Below are positions 24,499 to 33,590 of a stretch of DNA of 64,000 nucleotides, piece by piece (position 1 is the first letter of the stretch; each line of letters begins with the position of its first letter). This stretch comes from Halomonas binhaiensis (GTDB lineage Bacteria > Pseudomonadota > Gammaproteobacteria > Pseudomonadales > Halomonadaceae), in the NCBI RefSeq assembly GCF_008329985.2, contig NZ_CP038437.2:3596001-3660000 (forward strand), read 5' to 3'. The notes under the pieces are model-generated. The model was not told where the DNA came from. It was given only the letters and a program-made list of their open reading frames with translations, and ran no database searches. The position numbers were made by a program, and so were the translations under genes.

Positions 24499-25968
24499 TC
24501 AGCTACTGCGAGCGGGAGAGCTGTCTGGCAGGTCCTGCAAGCGCTCCATGTCCTCCGGTTCCAGCTCCCATGCTTTAGCATCCAGATCAAGTTCGGGATG
24601 CTGCCGAACATCGAAGACTGGCCGCTTGATGCCTTTGCGGAACTGATCATCGAAATCCTTGAGAATACGCAGGCCAGGCTTGAACAACAGAATCAAGGCG
24701 ATCAGGTTGACCACTGCCAGCATCCCCATGGTGACATCGGCAAAGCCAAACACAGTGCCCAGATCCGTGGTGGCGCCCCAGCACACCAGCAGCACGATGG
24801 CGATACGGAAGCCATTGAACAGTTTCTGGTTATCACGCGAGAAGAAGTGGAGGCTGTTCTCACCGAGATAGTAGTTGTAGAGGATGGTGCTGAAGGCAAA
24901 CAACAGCAACGCCAGGCTGACGAAGGTCCGGCCCCACTCTCCGACATGATCTGCCAGCGCCGCCTGTGTCAGGGCAATGCCCTCTACATTGCCGCTGGCA
25001 CCAGGAATATAGGCATCGCTGAGCAGGATCAGGAAAGCAGTTGCCGAGCAGATGATCACGGTATCGATGAACACGGAAAACGCCTGAACAATCCCTTGGT
25101 TGGCGGGATGCGGTACATAAGCCACAGCAGCCACATTCGGGGCGCTACCAAGACCGGCTTCGTTGGAGAACAAGCCACGCTTGAGCCCCATCATGATGGC
25201 GGCACCAATGCCGCCACCCACGGCCGGTTCGAGGCCAAATGCACTCTTGACGATAAGCACAAACATCTCGGGGACGCGATCAATGTTCATGCCCACGATG
25301 ATCACGGTGATCAGCAGATACCCCACCGCCATGACCGGCACCAGGACTTCAGAAATACGTGCAATGCGCTTGATGCCGCCAAAGATGATCAAGCCAACCA
25401 CGATGGCCAGGGCAATCCCGCTATAGAGCACAGGAACACCAAAGGCATCGCCAAAGGAAGTTGCCACGGAATAGGACTGTAGAGCGGTGAAGGCAAAACC
25501 GAAAGTGATCAGCAGCAGTACGGAATAGAAGCCTGCCAGCCACCCCCAGCCCTTGCCCAGGCCTTTGACAATGTAATAGGCCGGGCCGCCACGATAGGAA
25601 CCATCGCCTTCGGCCTGCTTGAAGGTCTGGGCCAGGGTGCACTCTAGGAAGCTGGTCGCCATGCCCATCAGGCCTACCAGCCACATCCAGAAAATGGCAC
25701 CAGGTCCACCCAGGGTAATGGCTACCGCGACGCCGGCGATGTTACCGCCGCCCACACGCCCAGCAACGGACAGCACCAACGCCTGGAAAGAACTTAAATG
25801 TCCGTGCTTGTCGCGCTTGAAGGCTTCTCCCGCGCCAAGAATGCGGAACATGCGGCCGAAGTAGCGAAACTGAACAAAACGTGAGGCAATGGTGAAACCG
25901 ATCCCCACCGCCACCAGCAGCACCAGGAGGACCTTGCCCCAGAGGAGGTCATTCAGAAAATCCAACAT
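24499..25968 (-). CDS. Alanine/glycine:cation symporter (AGCS family)
   Basis: A 489-residue membrane protein with about 11 helices. The AGCS signature is visible as QALVLSVAGRVGGGNIAGVAVAITLGGPGAIFWMWL, plus SNEAGLGSAPNVAAVA and NYYLGENSLHFF. It imports alanine or glycine with sodium. The 30-residue C-terminus is polar. It has its own hairpin terminator and no co-transcribed partner. The HTH gene 154 bp upstream is divergent and might regulate it. Confidence 0.92.
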   Translation of the reverse strand: MLDFLNDLLWGKVLLVLLVAVGIGFTIASRFVQFRYFGRMFRILGAGEAFKRDKHGHLSSFQALVLSVAGRVGGGNIAGVAVAITLGGPGAIFWMWLVGLMGMATSFLECTLAQTFKQAEGDGSYRGGPAYYIVKGLGKGWGWLAGFYSVLLLITFGFAFTALQSYSVATSFGDAFGVPVLYSGIALAIVVGLIIFGGIKRIARISEVLVPVMAVGYLLITVIIVGMNIDRVPEMFVLIVKSAFGLEPAVGGGIGAAIMMGLKRGLFSNEAGLGSAPNVAAVAYVPHPANQGIVQAFSVFIDTVIICSATAFLILLSDAYIPGASGNVEGIALTQAALADHVGEWGRTFVSLALLLFAFSTILYNYYLGENSLHFFSRDNQKLFNGFRIAIVLLVCWGATTDLGTVFGFADVTMGMLAVVNLIALILLFKPGLRILKDFDDQFRKGIKRPVFDVRQHPELDLDAKAWELEPEDMERLQDLPDSSPARSS

Positions 25969-26122
25969 TGAAAATCTCCACTGTTCTTATGTTTGGAGTA
26001 TTGAGAGTGTGAGACGATTGAAACAGCCGCAGGAATAAAGCGAACTTGGCGGAACGTTGCACTCCTGCGCACTAACCGCCAAAGTAACTGCACCAGACTG
26101 CATCACCCTCCAGGACACCTCC

Positions 26123-26947
26123 ATGCACGACGACTTTGTGGCTAATCTGCATCTACTGTGCAGCTATTACCCATCTATTGCTGAAATATGTCGCCGCTTG
26201 CCGATGAACCGGACACAGTTCAATCGTTACTTGAGCGGACGTTACCGCCCACGGCATATGGCCATGCGCAGAATCTGTGCATTCTTTGGTGTGGAAGAAC
26301 ATGAGCTGTATCTGCCCCAGGCAGATTTCTGCAACCTGGTGCAGATGGGAAGGATCGCAGTCAGCCAGCAGTCCTCGGACAGCGAGTTACTCACAGGCAG
26401 CATTGGCTGGCCGGATGAACTGGTGTTGCGCGGCAAGCAGGGCATGACGCACTACCTGGGATATTACTTCGAGTATTACTACTCCATGGCCCGGCCGGGC
26501 ATGATCATCCGTACCCTGGTCTGCCTTGAATCGAGAGATAACGGGATCGTTTATCAACGTACGGAACGCACGCAGCGTTCCTCTCAACCCCGTCCATGCC
26601 ACAACCGCTATACGGGGGTAGCCGTCAAGCTGGGTGAGCGCATCTTTCTGGTCGACCACGAAACCCTCAATGGCCACGAAATCACCCAGACCATCCTTTT
26701 CCCCAGCTACCAGAGCCAGGTGACACGGCTGACGGGACTCCGGCTTGGCGTAGCGGACAACAGCGAGCGCATGCCCTGCTGCGTTCGGGTCCTTTATCAA
26801 CGCCTCGACGAGCAGACCACACTGCGTCAGGCACTGACGCAGTGTGGGTGGCTATCTGCCGATGCCCCAGAGCTGGATGACGAGCTCCTGCAAGCCATCC
26901 GCAATGATGTAGCACCCGGGGAATACCATTTCAGAGCCCGGCATTAA
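26123..26947 (+). CDS. XRE-like helix-turn-helix protein with unknown C-terminal domain
   Basis: A 274-residue protein. Residues about 10-62 form an HTH of the XRE/lambda-repressor type (SIAEICRRLPMNRTQFNRYLSGRYRPRHMAMRRICAFFGV). The remaining 200 residues are not a domain I recognise. They include LRGKQGMTHYLGYYFEYYYSMARPGMIIRT and could be a ligand-binding module. AGGA precedes the ATG at 26123. It is divergent from the AGCS symporter and convergent with the FAD/Fe-S gene; the symporter is the more likely target. Confidence 0.75.
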   Translation: MHDDFVANLHLLCSYYPSIAEICRRLPMNRTQFNRYLSGRYRPRHMAMRRICAFFGVEEHELYLPQADFCNLVQMGRIAVSQQSSDSELLTGSIGWPDELVLRGKQGMTHYLGYYFEYYYSMARPGMIIRTLVCLESRDNGIVYQRTERTQRSSQPRPCHNRYTGVAVKLGERIFLVDHETLNGHEITQTILFPSYQSQVTRLTGLRLGVADNSERMPCCVRVLYQRLDEQTTLRQALTQCGWLSADAPELDDELLQAIRNDVAPGEYHFRARH

Positions 26948-26977
26948 TTCCATATTCATCAGTTCCATATCCATCGA
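26948..26977 (+). repeat. 15-bp tandem duplication directly after the HTH gene stop
   Basis: TTCCATATTCATCAG (26948-26962) is followed by TTCCATATCCATCGA (26963-26977), 12 of 15 identical. The array begins at the base after the TAA stop. Confidence 0.6.
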
Positions 26978-27035
26978 AGCTCAATGGCACTCTCCAGCCT
27001 CCAGTGCTGGCGTTTCCTGCGCCTCACCAACGATC

Positions 27036-30000
27036 TCATGCCAGTGCCTGGGCCAGGACCCTTGCCACATGCAGCGCTTCTCGCTCAGCGCCATCGCGAA
27101 TCTGGTGTCGGCAACTGGTGCCATCCGCCACGATCAAGGCATCGCCTGCCTCGCGCACCGCAGGCAGCAGCGCCGCTTCGGCCATCTTTATCGAAGCATC
27201 ATAATGCTCGCGCTCATAACCGAAACTTCCCGCCATGCCGCAACAGGATGAATTGATGGTTTCCACCTCGAGCCCTGGAATCCAGCTCAGCACTTTTTCT
27301 ACTGGCCGAACCGCATCAAAAGCCTTCTGATGGCAATGCCCGTGCAGCAATACCCTGGACTGAGGCAATGAATTGAGCGCCAGCGTCAGATGCCCCGCTT
27401 CCTGCTCGCGGACCAGAAACTCCTCGAACAGTAGACAGGCTTCCGCGAGTTTCTGCGCTGCCTCCTCCATGCCATAACCGAGAAACTCATCGCGCATGGT
27501 CAGCAGGCAGGACGGCTCAAGCCCTACAATGGCAACTCCTCGCTCGACATAGGGAATGAGGGTTTCCAGAGTGCGCTTGGCCTCGGCACGAGCACGCTCC
27601 ACCTGACCAGCAGCCAAGTAGGTGCGGCCGCAGCACAGTGGACGCTTGTCAGGTCCTTTGGAAAACACGACACGATAACCTGCCGCTTCCAGAACGCGAT
27701 GCGCTGCTTCAGCGTTACTGCCTTCCATATAATTGTTGAAGGTATCGACGAACAGCACGACTTCCCGCTGGCCTGCCTCGGCGCTGGCAGCACACGACCT
27801 GACCCGTTGCAGATAGTTGTCGGTGACCAGTGGCAGTGCTCGCTGCTCCGCCAGCCCAAGTCCCCGTTTGATGGTGCCTGCCAGCCACGGCAGACGTTCA
27901 ATCACCTTCGTCACTGGAGCGAGATGCTTGAGCGTTGGCGCCAGACGCGGCAGTTCGGCAATCAGCCTTTCACGCAATGCCACACCATCACGCGCTACCC
28001 GGGCAGCACGCGCCTCAATCTTGATCCGTGCCATATCCACACCAGTCGGGCAATCACGTTTGCAGCCCTTGCAGGATACGCAGAGATCCAATGCTTCCTT
28101 GACCTCGTCACTGGCCAGTCCTTCACGCCCCAGTTGCCCCGACAGTACCAGACGCAGGGTATTGGCACGCCCACGGGTCAGGTGTTGTTCATCACGAGTG
28201 ATGCGATAGCTGGGACACATGGTTCCCGCATCGAACTTGCGACAATGGCCATTGTTGTTGCACATCTCCACGGCACTGGCGAGACCGCCGGTGACATCTC
28301 TGCCAGTACCCGGGGCGCTCTGCTCGCCAGTCAACGGATCACGAGTCACATTCCAGGGTGACCAATCCAGCACCGGGGTCAGCGGAATGGTCTGGTATGT
28401 CGGCGGGAAGCGGAACAGGTGCTCGTCGTCCATTTTCGGCGTATCGACGATCTTGCCGGGGTTCATCAGATTACCGGGATCGAACAGTCCCTTGATCTCA
28501 CGGAAGGCATCATTGATGGCATCACCGAACTGCCAGGCCACCCACTCTCCACGGCAGATGCCATCGCCATGCTCGCCGGAATAGGCGCCCTTGTAGTCAC
28601 GCACCAGGGCCGCAGCCTCTTCGGCAATGGCACGCATCTTCGCAGCACCACCGTGGCGCAGATCGAGAATCGGACGTACATGCAAGGTGCCGACGCTGGC
28701 ATGAGCATACCAGGTGCCTTCCGTACCATGACGATGGAAGACATCAGTCAGGCGCTCGGTATATTCAGCGAGATGCTCCAGCGGTACTGCACAGTCTTCG
28801 ATGAAGGACACTGGTTTACCATCGCCCTTCATGCTCATCATGATGTTGAGCCCAGCCTTGCGCACATCCCACAGTGCCTTCTGGGCCTTGGCATCCGGCA
28901 TGTCCACCACCGAGCCAGGCAAGCCCAGGTCGGCCATCAGCTCGCTGAGTCGTTCCAGTTGCTCAAGCAACTGATCACGATTCGTGCCGGAAAACTCCAC
29001 CAGCAGCACTGCGGCGGGACTACCGATCAGTGCCGTCTCGATCACCGGGCGGAAAGCCGGGTTCTCCATAGCCAGCTCGATCATGGTGTGATCGACCAGT
29101 TCCACCGCTGTAGGCGCCAGGGGGACGATGTGCTGTGTCATGTCCATGGCCTGGTAGAAGGTCGGGAAATTCACCACCCCCAGAACCTTGTGCTCAGGCA
29201 ACGGTGAAAGCTTCAGCTTGAGGCGGCGGGTGACCGCCAGGCTGCCTTCCGACCCGACCAGCAGATGAGCCAGGTTGGCCCGGCCATCCAGATCATAGGG
29301 TAACGGATTCTGGCAATCGAAGATGTCGAGGTTATAGCCCGCGACCCGGCGCATGACCTTGGGGAAGTGCTCGCGAATGCGCTGCTGCTCGCGCCCGGCG
29401 ATCCGCCGCACGGCCTCGGCCAGTTGCATCTCGCGTGAACCTGGAGCCAGCTCATCGACAAAGCTGAAGCTGGCCTGGTAACCATCGGCCAGCAGTGCAT
29501 CGATACCCAGCACGTTATGCACCATGTTGCCGTAATGAATCGAGCGCGAACCGCAGGAGTTGTTACCCGCCATGCCCCCCAAGGTGCACTGGGCGGCAGT
29601 CGACACATCCACGGGATACCAGAGGCCGTGCGGCTTGAGCCAGGCATTGAGGTGATCAAGGACGACGCCCGGCTCGACCACTACCGTTCGCGCTTCGGGG
29701 TCGAATTCGACCACCTGGTTGAGCCAACGGCTAGCATCGATGATCAATGCTTCTCCCACGGTCTGACCACATTGACTGGTACCTCCCCCTCGCGCCAGCA
29801 TCGGCACGCCAGCATCACGAGCGATATCGACAGCCAGTTCCAGATCGCGCTGGTGGCGGGGGATCACCACGCCAACCGGCGTTATCTGATAGATCGACGC
29901 ATCGGTCGAGTAGCGCCCACGAGACGCATTGTCGAACAGCACGTCACCTTCAAGCTCCTTGCGCAGACGTGCCGCCAGCTCGGTGACGGGTGGCACTTTC

Positions 30001-30077
30001 GCATTGCGACTGCCACCGGCATCACGACCGGCGGCATCTCGGAGGACCGGCTTTGCTGGGGAGGTAAAGGCAGTCAT
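27036..30077 (-). CDS. FAD-linked oxidase fused to Fe-S domain (YdiJ-like D-2-hydroxyacid dehydrogenase)
   Basis: A 1013-residue fusion, close in length to YdiJ (about 1018). Residues about 30-500 form a PCMH-type FAD domain with ARGGGTSQCGQTVG and GGMAGNNSCGSRSIHYG. A C-terminal part has an Fe-S motif, CVSCKGCKRDCPTGVDMARIK, and an earlier cysteine group around CNNNGHCRKFDAGTMCPSY. The last third has two CCG-type segments, RPLCCGRTYLAAG and NSSCCGMAGSFGYE, as in GlpC and LldE. It probably oxidises a D-2-hydroxyacid (lactate, 2-hydroxyglutarate or similar) and feeds electrons to quinone. It is co-transcribed with the aminotransferase 11 bp upstream. Confidence 0.87.
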   Translation of the reverse strand: MTAFTSPAKPVLRDAAGRDAGGSRNAKVPPVTELAARLRKELEGDVLFDNASRGRYSTDASIYQITPVGVVIPRHQRDLELAVDIARDAGVPMLARGGGTSQCGQTVGEALIIDASRWLNQVVEFDPEARTVVVEPGVVLDHLNAWLKPHGLWYPVDVSTAAQCTLGGMAGNNSCGSRSIHYGNMVHNVLGIDALLADGYQASFSFVDELAPGSREMQLAEAVRRIAGREQQRIREHFPKVMRRVAGYNLDIFDCQNPLPYDLDGRANLAHLLVGSEGSLAVTRRLKLKLSPLPEHKVLGVVNFPTFYQAMDMTQHIVPLAPTAVELVDHTMIELAMENPAFRPVIETALIGSPAAVLLVEFSGTNRDQLLEQLERLSELMADLGLPGSVVDMPDAKAQKALWDVRKAGLNIMMSMKGDGKPVSFIEDCAVPLEHLAEYTERLTDVFHRHGTEGTWYAHASVGTLHVRPILDLRHGGAAKMRAIAEEAAALVRDYKGAYSGEHGDGICRGEWVAWQFGDAINDAFREIKGLFDPGNLMNPGKIVDTPKMDDEHLFRFPPTYQTIPLTPVLDWSPWNVTRDPLTGEQSAPGTGRDVTGGLASAVEMCNNNGHCRKFDAGTMCPSYRITRDEQHLTRGRANTLRLVLSGQLGREGLASDEVKEALDLCVSCKGCKRDCPTGVDMARIKIEARAARVARDGVALRERLIAELPRLAPTLKHLAPVTKVIERLPWLAGTIKRGLGLAEQRALPLVTDNYLQRVRSCAASAEAGQREVVLFVDTFNNYMEGSNAEAAHRVLEAAGYRVVFSKGPDKRPLCCGRTYLAAGQVERARAEAKRTLETLIPYVERGVAIVGLEPSCLLTMRDEFLGYGMEEAAQKLAEACLLFEEFLVREQEAGHLTLALNSLPQSRVLLHGHCHQKAFDAVRPVEKVLSWIPGLEVETINSSCCGMAGSFGYEREHYDASIKMAEAALLPAVREAGDALIVADGTSCRHQIRDGAEREALHVARVLAQALA

Positions 30078-30088
30078 AGTTCACCTCC

Positions 30089-31303
30089 TCAAGAATCACT
30101 GGCATGAGCGGGAGCGTTCTCGGCGAAATAGTGCATGGCAGCCTCCACACCGCTACCGGCCAGAGAGATGCCGGACAGCTTCATGCCCATCTCACAGCCT
30201 GCCAACGTCGCCATCAGCGTCAGATCGTTGCAATCTCCCAGATGGCCGATACGGAACATGCGTCCACGCGCTTTGCCCAGCCCCATGCCCAGCGACAGAT
30301 CAAAGCGCCGATAGATCAGATTGCGCACGGCATCGGCATCAACGCCTTCCGGCATGACCACCCCTGTCAGCACCGGAGAGTACACCTCTGGATCCTGACA
30401 CTGGATCTCCAGTCCCCAGGCATTGACGGCCGCTCGCACTCCAGCAGCCCAACGCTGATGGCGAGCAAAGACATTGTCGAGTCCCTCCTCGAGCAGCATG
30501 TCGAGCGCCTCATTGAGGCCATAGAGCAGATTGGTGCTGGGCGTATAGGGCCAGTATCCGGTTCGGTTGGCTTCGAGTATTTCATCCCAGGCCCAGAAGC
30601 TCTTCGGCAGCCCGGCCTTCAAACTGACCTCAATGGCCTTGTCCGACAGCGCATTGAAGCTGATGCCCGGAGGCAACATCAGGCCCTTCTGCGAGCCCGA
30701 GATCGTGACATCGACACCCCACTCGTCATGACGATAGTCGGCACTGGCCAGTCCGGAGATGGTATCGACCATCAACAGTGCTGGGTGCCCGACAGCATCC
30801 ATGGCACGACGCACTGCCGCGATATCGCTGGTAACCCCCGTGGATGTCTCGTTGTGCACGACACACACCGCCTTGATGCGATGGTCACTGTCCTCGCGCA
30901 GCCTAGCCTCGATCATGTCGGCCTGAACGCCGCACCGCCAGCCCTCACTACCGGGTAACCCGATAAATTCAGGCTCCAGCCCCAGGCGACGCGCCATCTT
31001 CTGCCACAGGGTGGCAAAGTGCCCCGTCTCATACATCAATACCGTATCACCCGCCGACAGAGTATTGGCCAATGCCGCTTCCCAGGCTCCTGTCCCCGAG
31101 GCTGGATAGACGATCACCGGGCCCTGTGTCTTGAACACTTGACGTGTCTTATCGAGCAGCTCAAGGCCAAGCGCGCCGAACTCCGGCCCGCGGTGATCAA
31201 TGGTCGGCAGGCTCATGGCGCGCAGGATGCGATCCGGAACCGGAGACGGACCAGGAATCTGCAGGAAGTGACGGCCGGATGGATGGAAATCGAGTTTAAG
31301 CAT
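30089..31303 (-). CDS. Class V aminotransferase, serine/alanine/aspartate-glyoxylate type
   Basis: A 404-residue PLP enzyme. The Schiff-base lysine is Lys206 in SGSQKGLMLPPG, and N-terminal FLQIPGPSPVPDRILRAM is typical of the serine-glyoxylate/alanine-glyoxylate branch. The segment VCVVHNETSTGVTSD is the usual PLP-phosphate region. Members convert glyoxylate to glycine with serine, alanine or aspartate as donor. BhcA of the beta-hydroxyaspartate cycle is related, but no bhcB, bhcC or bhcD partner is present. With glcDEF next door, glyoxylate is the likely acceptor. The long leader upstream holds a 17-bp tandem repeat. Confidence 0.87.
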   Translation of the reverse strand: MLKLDFHPSGRHFLQIPGPSPVPDRILRAMSLPTIDHRGPEFGALGLELLDKTRQVFKTQGPVIVYPASGTGAWEAALANTLSAGDTVLMYETGHFATLWQKMARRLGLEPEFIGLPGSEGWRCGVQADMIEARLREDSDHRIKAVCVVHNETSTGVTSDIAAVRRAMDAVGHPALLMVDTISGLASADYRHDEWGVDVTISGSQKGLMLPPGISFNALSDKAIEVSLKAGLPKSFWAWDEILEANRTGYWPYTPSTNLLYGLNEALDMLLEEGLDNVFARHQRWAAGVRAAVNAWGLEIQCQDPEVYSPVLTGVVMPEGVDADAVRNLIYRRFDLSLGMGLGKARGRMFRIGHLGDCNDLTLMATLAGCEMGMKLSGISLAGSGVEAAMHYFAENAPAHASDS

Positions 31304-31334
31304 GTCATTGTCCTCGCCAGTGCCACGCAGGCAC

Positions 31335-31434
31335 TCCTGTCGTGGAGGTGCTCTTGTCGTGGGGGCTCTTGTCGTGAAAGCACTGTTGTCATGAAAGAGC
31401 GGTTGTCATGAAAGAGCGGTTGTCAGAAAGACCA
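31335..31434 (-). repeat. Six 15-17 bp tandem repeats upstream of the aminotransferase gene
   Basis: Consecutive units begin at 31335, 31352, 31367, 31384, 31401 and 31418. The fourth and fifth units share TTGTCATGAAAGAGC exactly; outer units are diverged. The array sits in the 5' leader on the minus strand and fills about half of the 211-bp gap to the CoA-transferase gene. Confidence 0.8.
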
Positions 31435-31514
31435 GCCATCATGAGTGAGCTGAGATCATGAAAGCCTTTTTGTAATTATGAATTCACATGAGCAGAAAAA
31501 AATTTCCGCCATCT

Positions 31515-32702
31515 TCAACACACCCCGCCCTGTCTGCGTAGCTCATCAATCTCCTCATCAGACATGCCAAGGCCCTGCAACACCTCGTCGGTATGTTGGG
31601 CCAACAGCGGAGCCGGCATGCGAATTTCCAGCGGTGTCGCCGAGAATTTGGTCGGGAAGCCAATGGTCTTCATGCGCCCCATCACGGGGTGATCCATCTC
31701 CTGCACCATACCCCGGGCCAGATAGTGCTCATCATGCATGGCCTGGTCGAAATCATTGATCGGTCCGGCGGGGACACCGGCCTGGTCACAACGCTGCAGC
31801 CAGAACGCACGATCATGACCGGCCAGGATCCCCTCCAGCACTTCCTCGAGAGCTTCGACATTGGCACCGCGATCCAGATTGGTCAGAAAACGGGGATCTT
31901 CCAGCAGATCCGAGCGCTCGATCACCTCGGCACAGAACCGCTCCCAGGTACGCTGGTTGGCACAACCCAGCACCATGTAGCCATCGCGCACCCGCATCGC
32001 CTGATAAGGCGCAGAAACCCGATGACGCCAGCCGGTCGCGGAAGGCACGCGCCCTTCAGAGAAATAGGCAGCGGCTTCCCAGGTGAACCAGGGCAGACCA
32101 CATTCCGCGATGGACACATCTAGATGCTGCCCCTCTCCCGTCTTCTGACGATGGATATAGGCCGCCAGTATCGAGTAGATGGCGGTGATGCCCGCACCGA
32201 TGTCATATACCGCAACCCCCGTCTTCAACGGACGCAGCCCCGGTTCGCCGGTCATCGACATCAAACCGCTCAAGCCTTGTGCCACCAGATCGAACCCACC
32301 CTTGTGGTGATAGGGACCCGTCTGCCCATAGCCTGAAATCGAGCAGTAGATAATGGCGGGGTTGAGCTTCCTCAGGCTCTCATAGTCGATCCCCAGAGAA
32401 CGCGTCACACCAGGACGGTAGTTCTCCACCACTACATCGGCCTCACGAGCCAGGCGATAGAAGATCTCACGCCCGCTCTCGTTCTTGAGATTGAGTGAAA
32501 TGCTCTTCTTGTTACGGTTGATCTGTGCAAAACAGGTCGATTCATCATTCACGTATGGGCCCATCTGACGGCTGTCATCGCCGCCATTGGCCTTCTCGAC
32601 CTTGATCACCTCAGCGCCCATGTCACCAAGGACCATCGTGCAGTAAGGGCCTGCCATGATCTGAGAGACGTCGAGGACCTTGATGCCTTCAAGTGGCAGC
32701 AT
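31515..32702 (-). CDS. Class III (CaiB/BaiF/Frc family) CoA-transferase
   Basis: A 395-residue family III CoA-transferase. N-terminal VLDVSQIMAGPYCTMVLGDMGAEVIKVEK and internal NRNKKSISLNLK are hallmark segments. The catalytic Asp that forms the mixed anhydride is probably Asp167 in AVYDIGAG. It moves CoA between carboxylic acids. It is 26 bp after the crotonase gene and downstream of the TRAP set, so it probably activates the imported acid. Neither oxalate nor carnitine genes are near, so the acyl substrate is unknown. Confidence 0.92.
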   Translation of the reverse strand: MLPLEGIKVLDVSQIMAGPYCTMVLGDMGAEVIKVEKANGGDDSRQMGPYVNDESTCFAQINRNKKSISLNLKNESGREIFYRLAREADVVVENYRPGVTRSLGIDYESLRKLNPAIIYCSISGYGQTGPYHHKGGFDLVAQGLSGLMSMTGEPGLRPLKTGVAVYDIGAGITAIYSILAAYIHRQKTGEGQHLDVSIAECGLPWFTWEAAAYFSEGRVPSATGWRHRVSAPYQAMRVRDGYMVLGCANQRTWERFCAEVIERSDLLEDPRFLTNLDRGANVEALEEVLEGILAGHDRAFWLQRCDQAGVPAGPINDFDQAMHDEHYLARGMVQEMDHPVMGRMKTIGFPTKFSATPLEIRMPAPLLAQHTDEVLQGLGMSDEEIDELRRQGGVC

Positions 32703-32728
32703 GTAAATCTCCTTGCCGAAGTTCGGCG

Positions 32729-33523
32729 TCAGCGCCCTTTCCAGGAGAAAGGCGTCTTGTTGACAAACTTGTTCACCGCAGCCCTGAAGTCTTCGCTGGT
32801 ATAACAGGTGGTGATCCAGTCATCGCTGCCATCGTGCGGTGCACGCTTCTCGTCCAGCACACGCTGGATGACCTGCTTGGCAGCCTTCACGGTCAAAGGC
32901 GCACGTTGCTTGAATGCGGTAGCACGCTCAGCCACCAGTGCCTCGATCTCTTCGGCAGGCACGACCTCGGCCACCAATCCGGCAGATAACGCTTCATTCG
33001 CCCTGATCAACTCACCGGCCATCATCACTTGCTTGGCACGGGCCACGCCGGCGTGTTCCACCAGCCTCGCTACATTGGTAATCGACAGGCAGTTGCCGAG
33101 GGTTCGTGCGATAGGGATGCCGAACTTCAGCGAAGGTGTGGCATAACGGAAATCACAGGCCAGCGCGATGGCGGCGCCACCTCCGACACAGAAGCCTTCC
33201 AGAAGCGCCAGTGTCGGAAGCGGCAACCGCTCTACCCGGCTCACCAGTTGATCGATGCGCCGCTCATAGGCGATGGCGTCGTCTCCACTGGAGAAATGGG
33301 CAAACTGCTTGATGTCGGTGCCAGCGACAAAGGCTTCTCCTCCCGCTCCTCGCATCACTACCGCCACGATGTCAGGGTCCTGCTCGATCGCTTTGCAGTG
33401 CGCCTCGAGCTGGTCATACATGTGCCAAGTCATGGCATTGCGGCTGGACTCCCGGTCGAAGGTCAGCCAGGCAATGCCTTTCTCGACCCGGTAGTGAACC
33501 TGGCCTTGATCGTTGTCACTCAC
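32729..33523 (-). CDS. Crotonase (enoyl-CoA hydratase/isomerase) family protein, atypical active site
   Basis: A 264-residue crotonase. The oxyanion-hole glycine pair is present in FCVGGGAAIALACDFRYA. By eye the two catalytic glutamates of ordinary enoyl-CoA hydratase (Glu144 and Glu164 in the rat enzyme) align with Ile138 (FGIPIARTLG) and Gln165 (ARAKQVMMAG). Both are replaced, so hydration by the normal mechanism is unlikely; isomerase, lyase or decarboxylase chemistry is possible. It is translated just before the CoA-transferase and after the TRAP genes, suggesting action on the resulting acyl-CoA. Confidence 0.82.
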   Translation of the reverse strand: MSDNDQGQVHYRVEKGIAWLTFDRESSRNAMTWHMYDQLEAHCKAIEQDPDIVAVVMRGAGGEAFVAGTDIKQFAHFSSGDDAIAYERRIDQLVSRVERLPLPTLALLEGFCVGGGAAIALACDFRYATPSLKFGIPIARTLGNCLSITNVARLVEHAGVARAKQVMMAGELIRANEALSAGLVAEVVPAEEIEALVAERATAFKQRAPLTVKAAKQVIQRVLDEKRAPHDGSDDWITTCYTSEDFRAAVNKFVNKTPFSWKGR

Positions 33524-33590
33524 GACGCTCTCTCCTTTTCGCTTTCATGCCTTGCATCCTCATGTCTTGCTTCATTCGCCTGTACGGCGA

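Noticed and set aside
27036..30077. Assignment as a specific D-lactate dehydrogenase
   Set aside because: The fold is shared by D-2-hydroxyglutarate and related D-hydroxyacid dehydrogenases; the substrate is not visible.
30089..31303. Assignment as BhcA of the beta-hydroxyaspartate cycle
   Set aside because: Sequence alone cannot separate it from serine- or alanine-glyoxylate aminotransferases, and bhcB, bhcC and bhcD are absent.
31335..31434. Possible CRISPR-like repeat array
   Set aside because: Units are 15-17 bp, contiguous and without spacers, and no cas genes are present.
33545..33574. 15-bp tandem duplication downstream of dctM
   Set aside because: Only about 11 of 15 bases agree, too weak to count with the other arrays.
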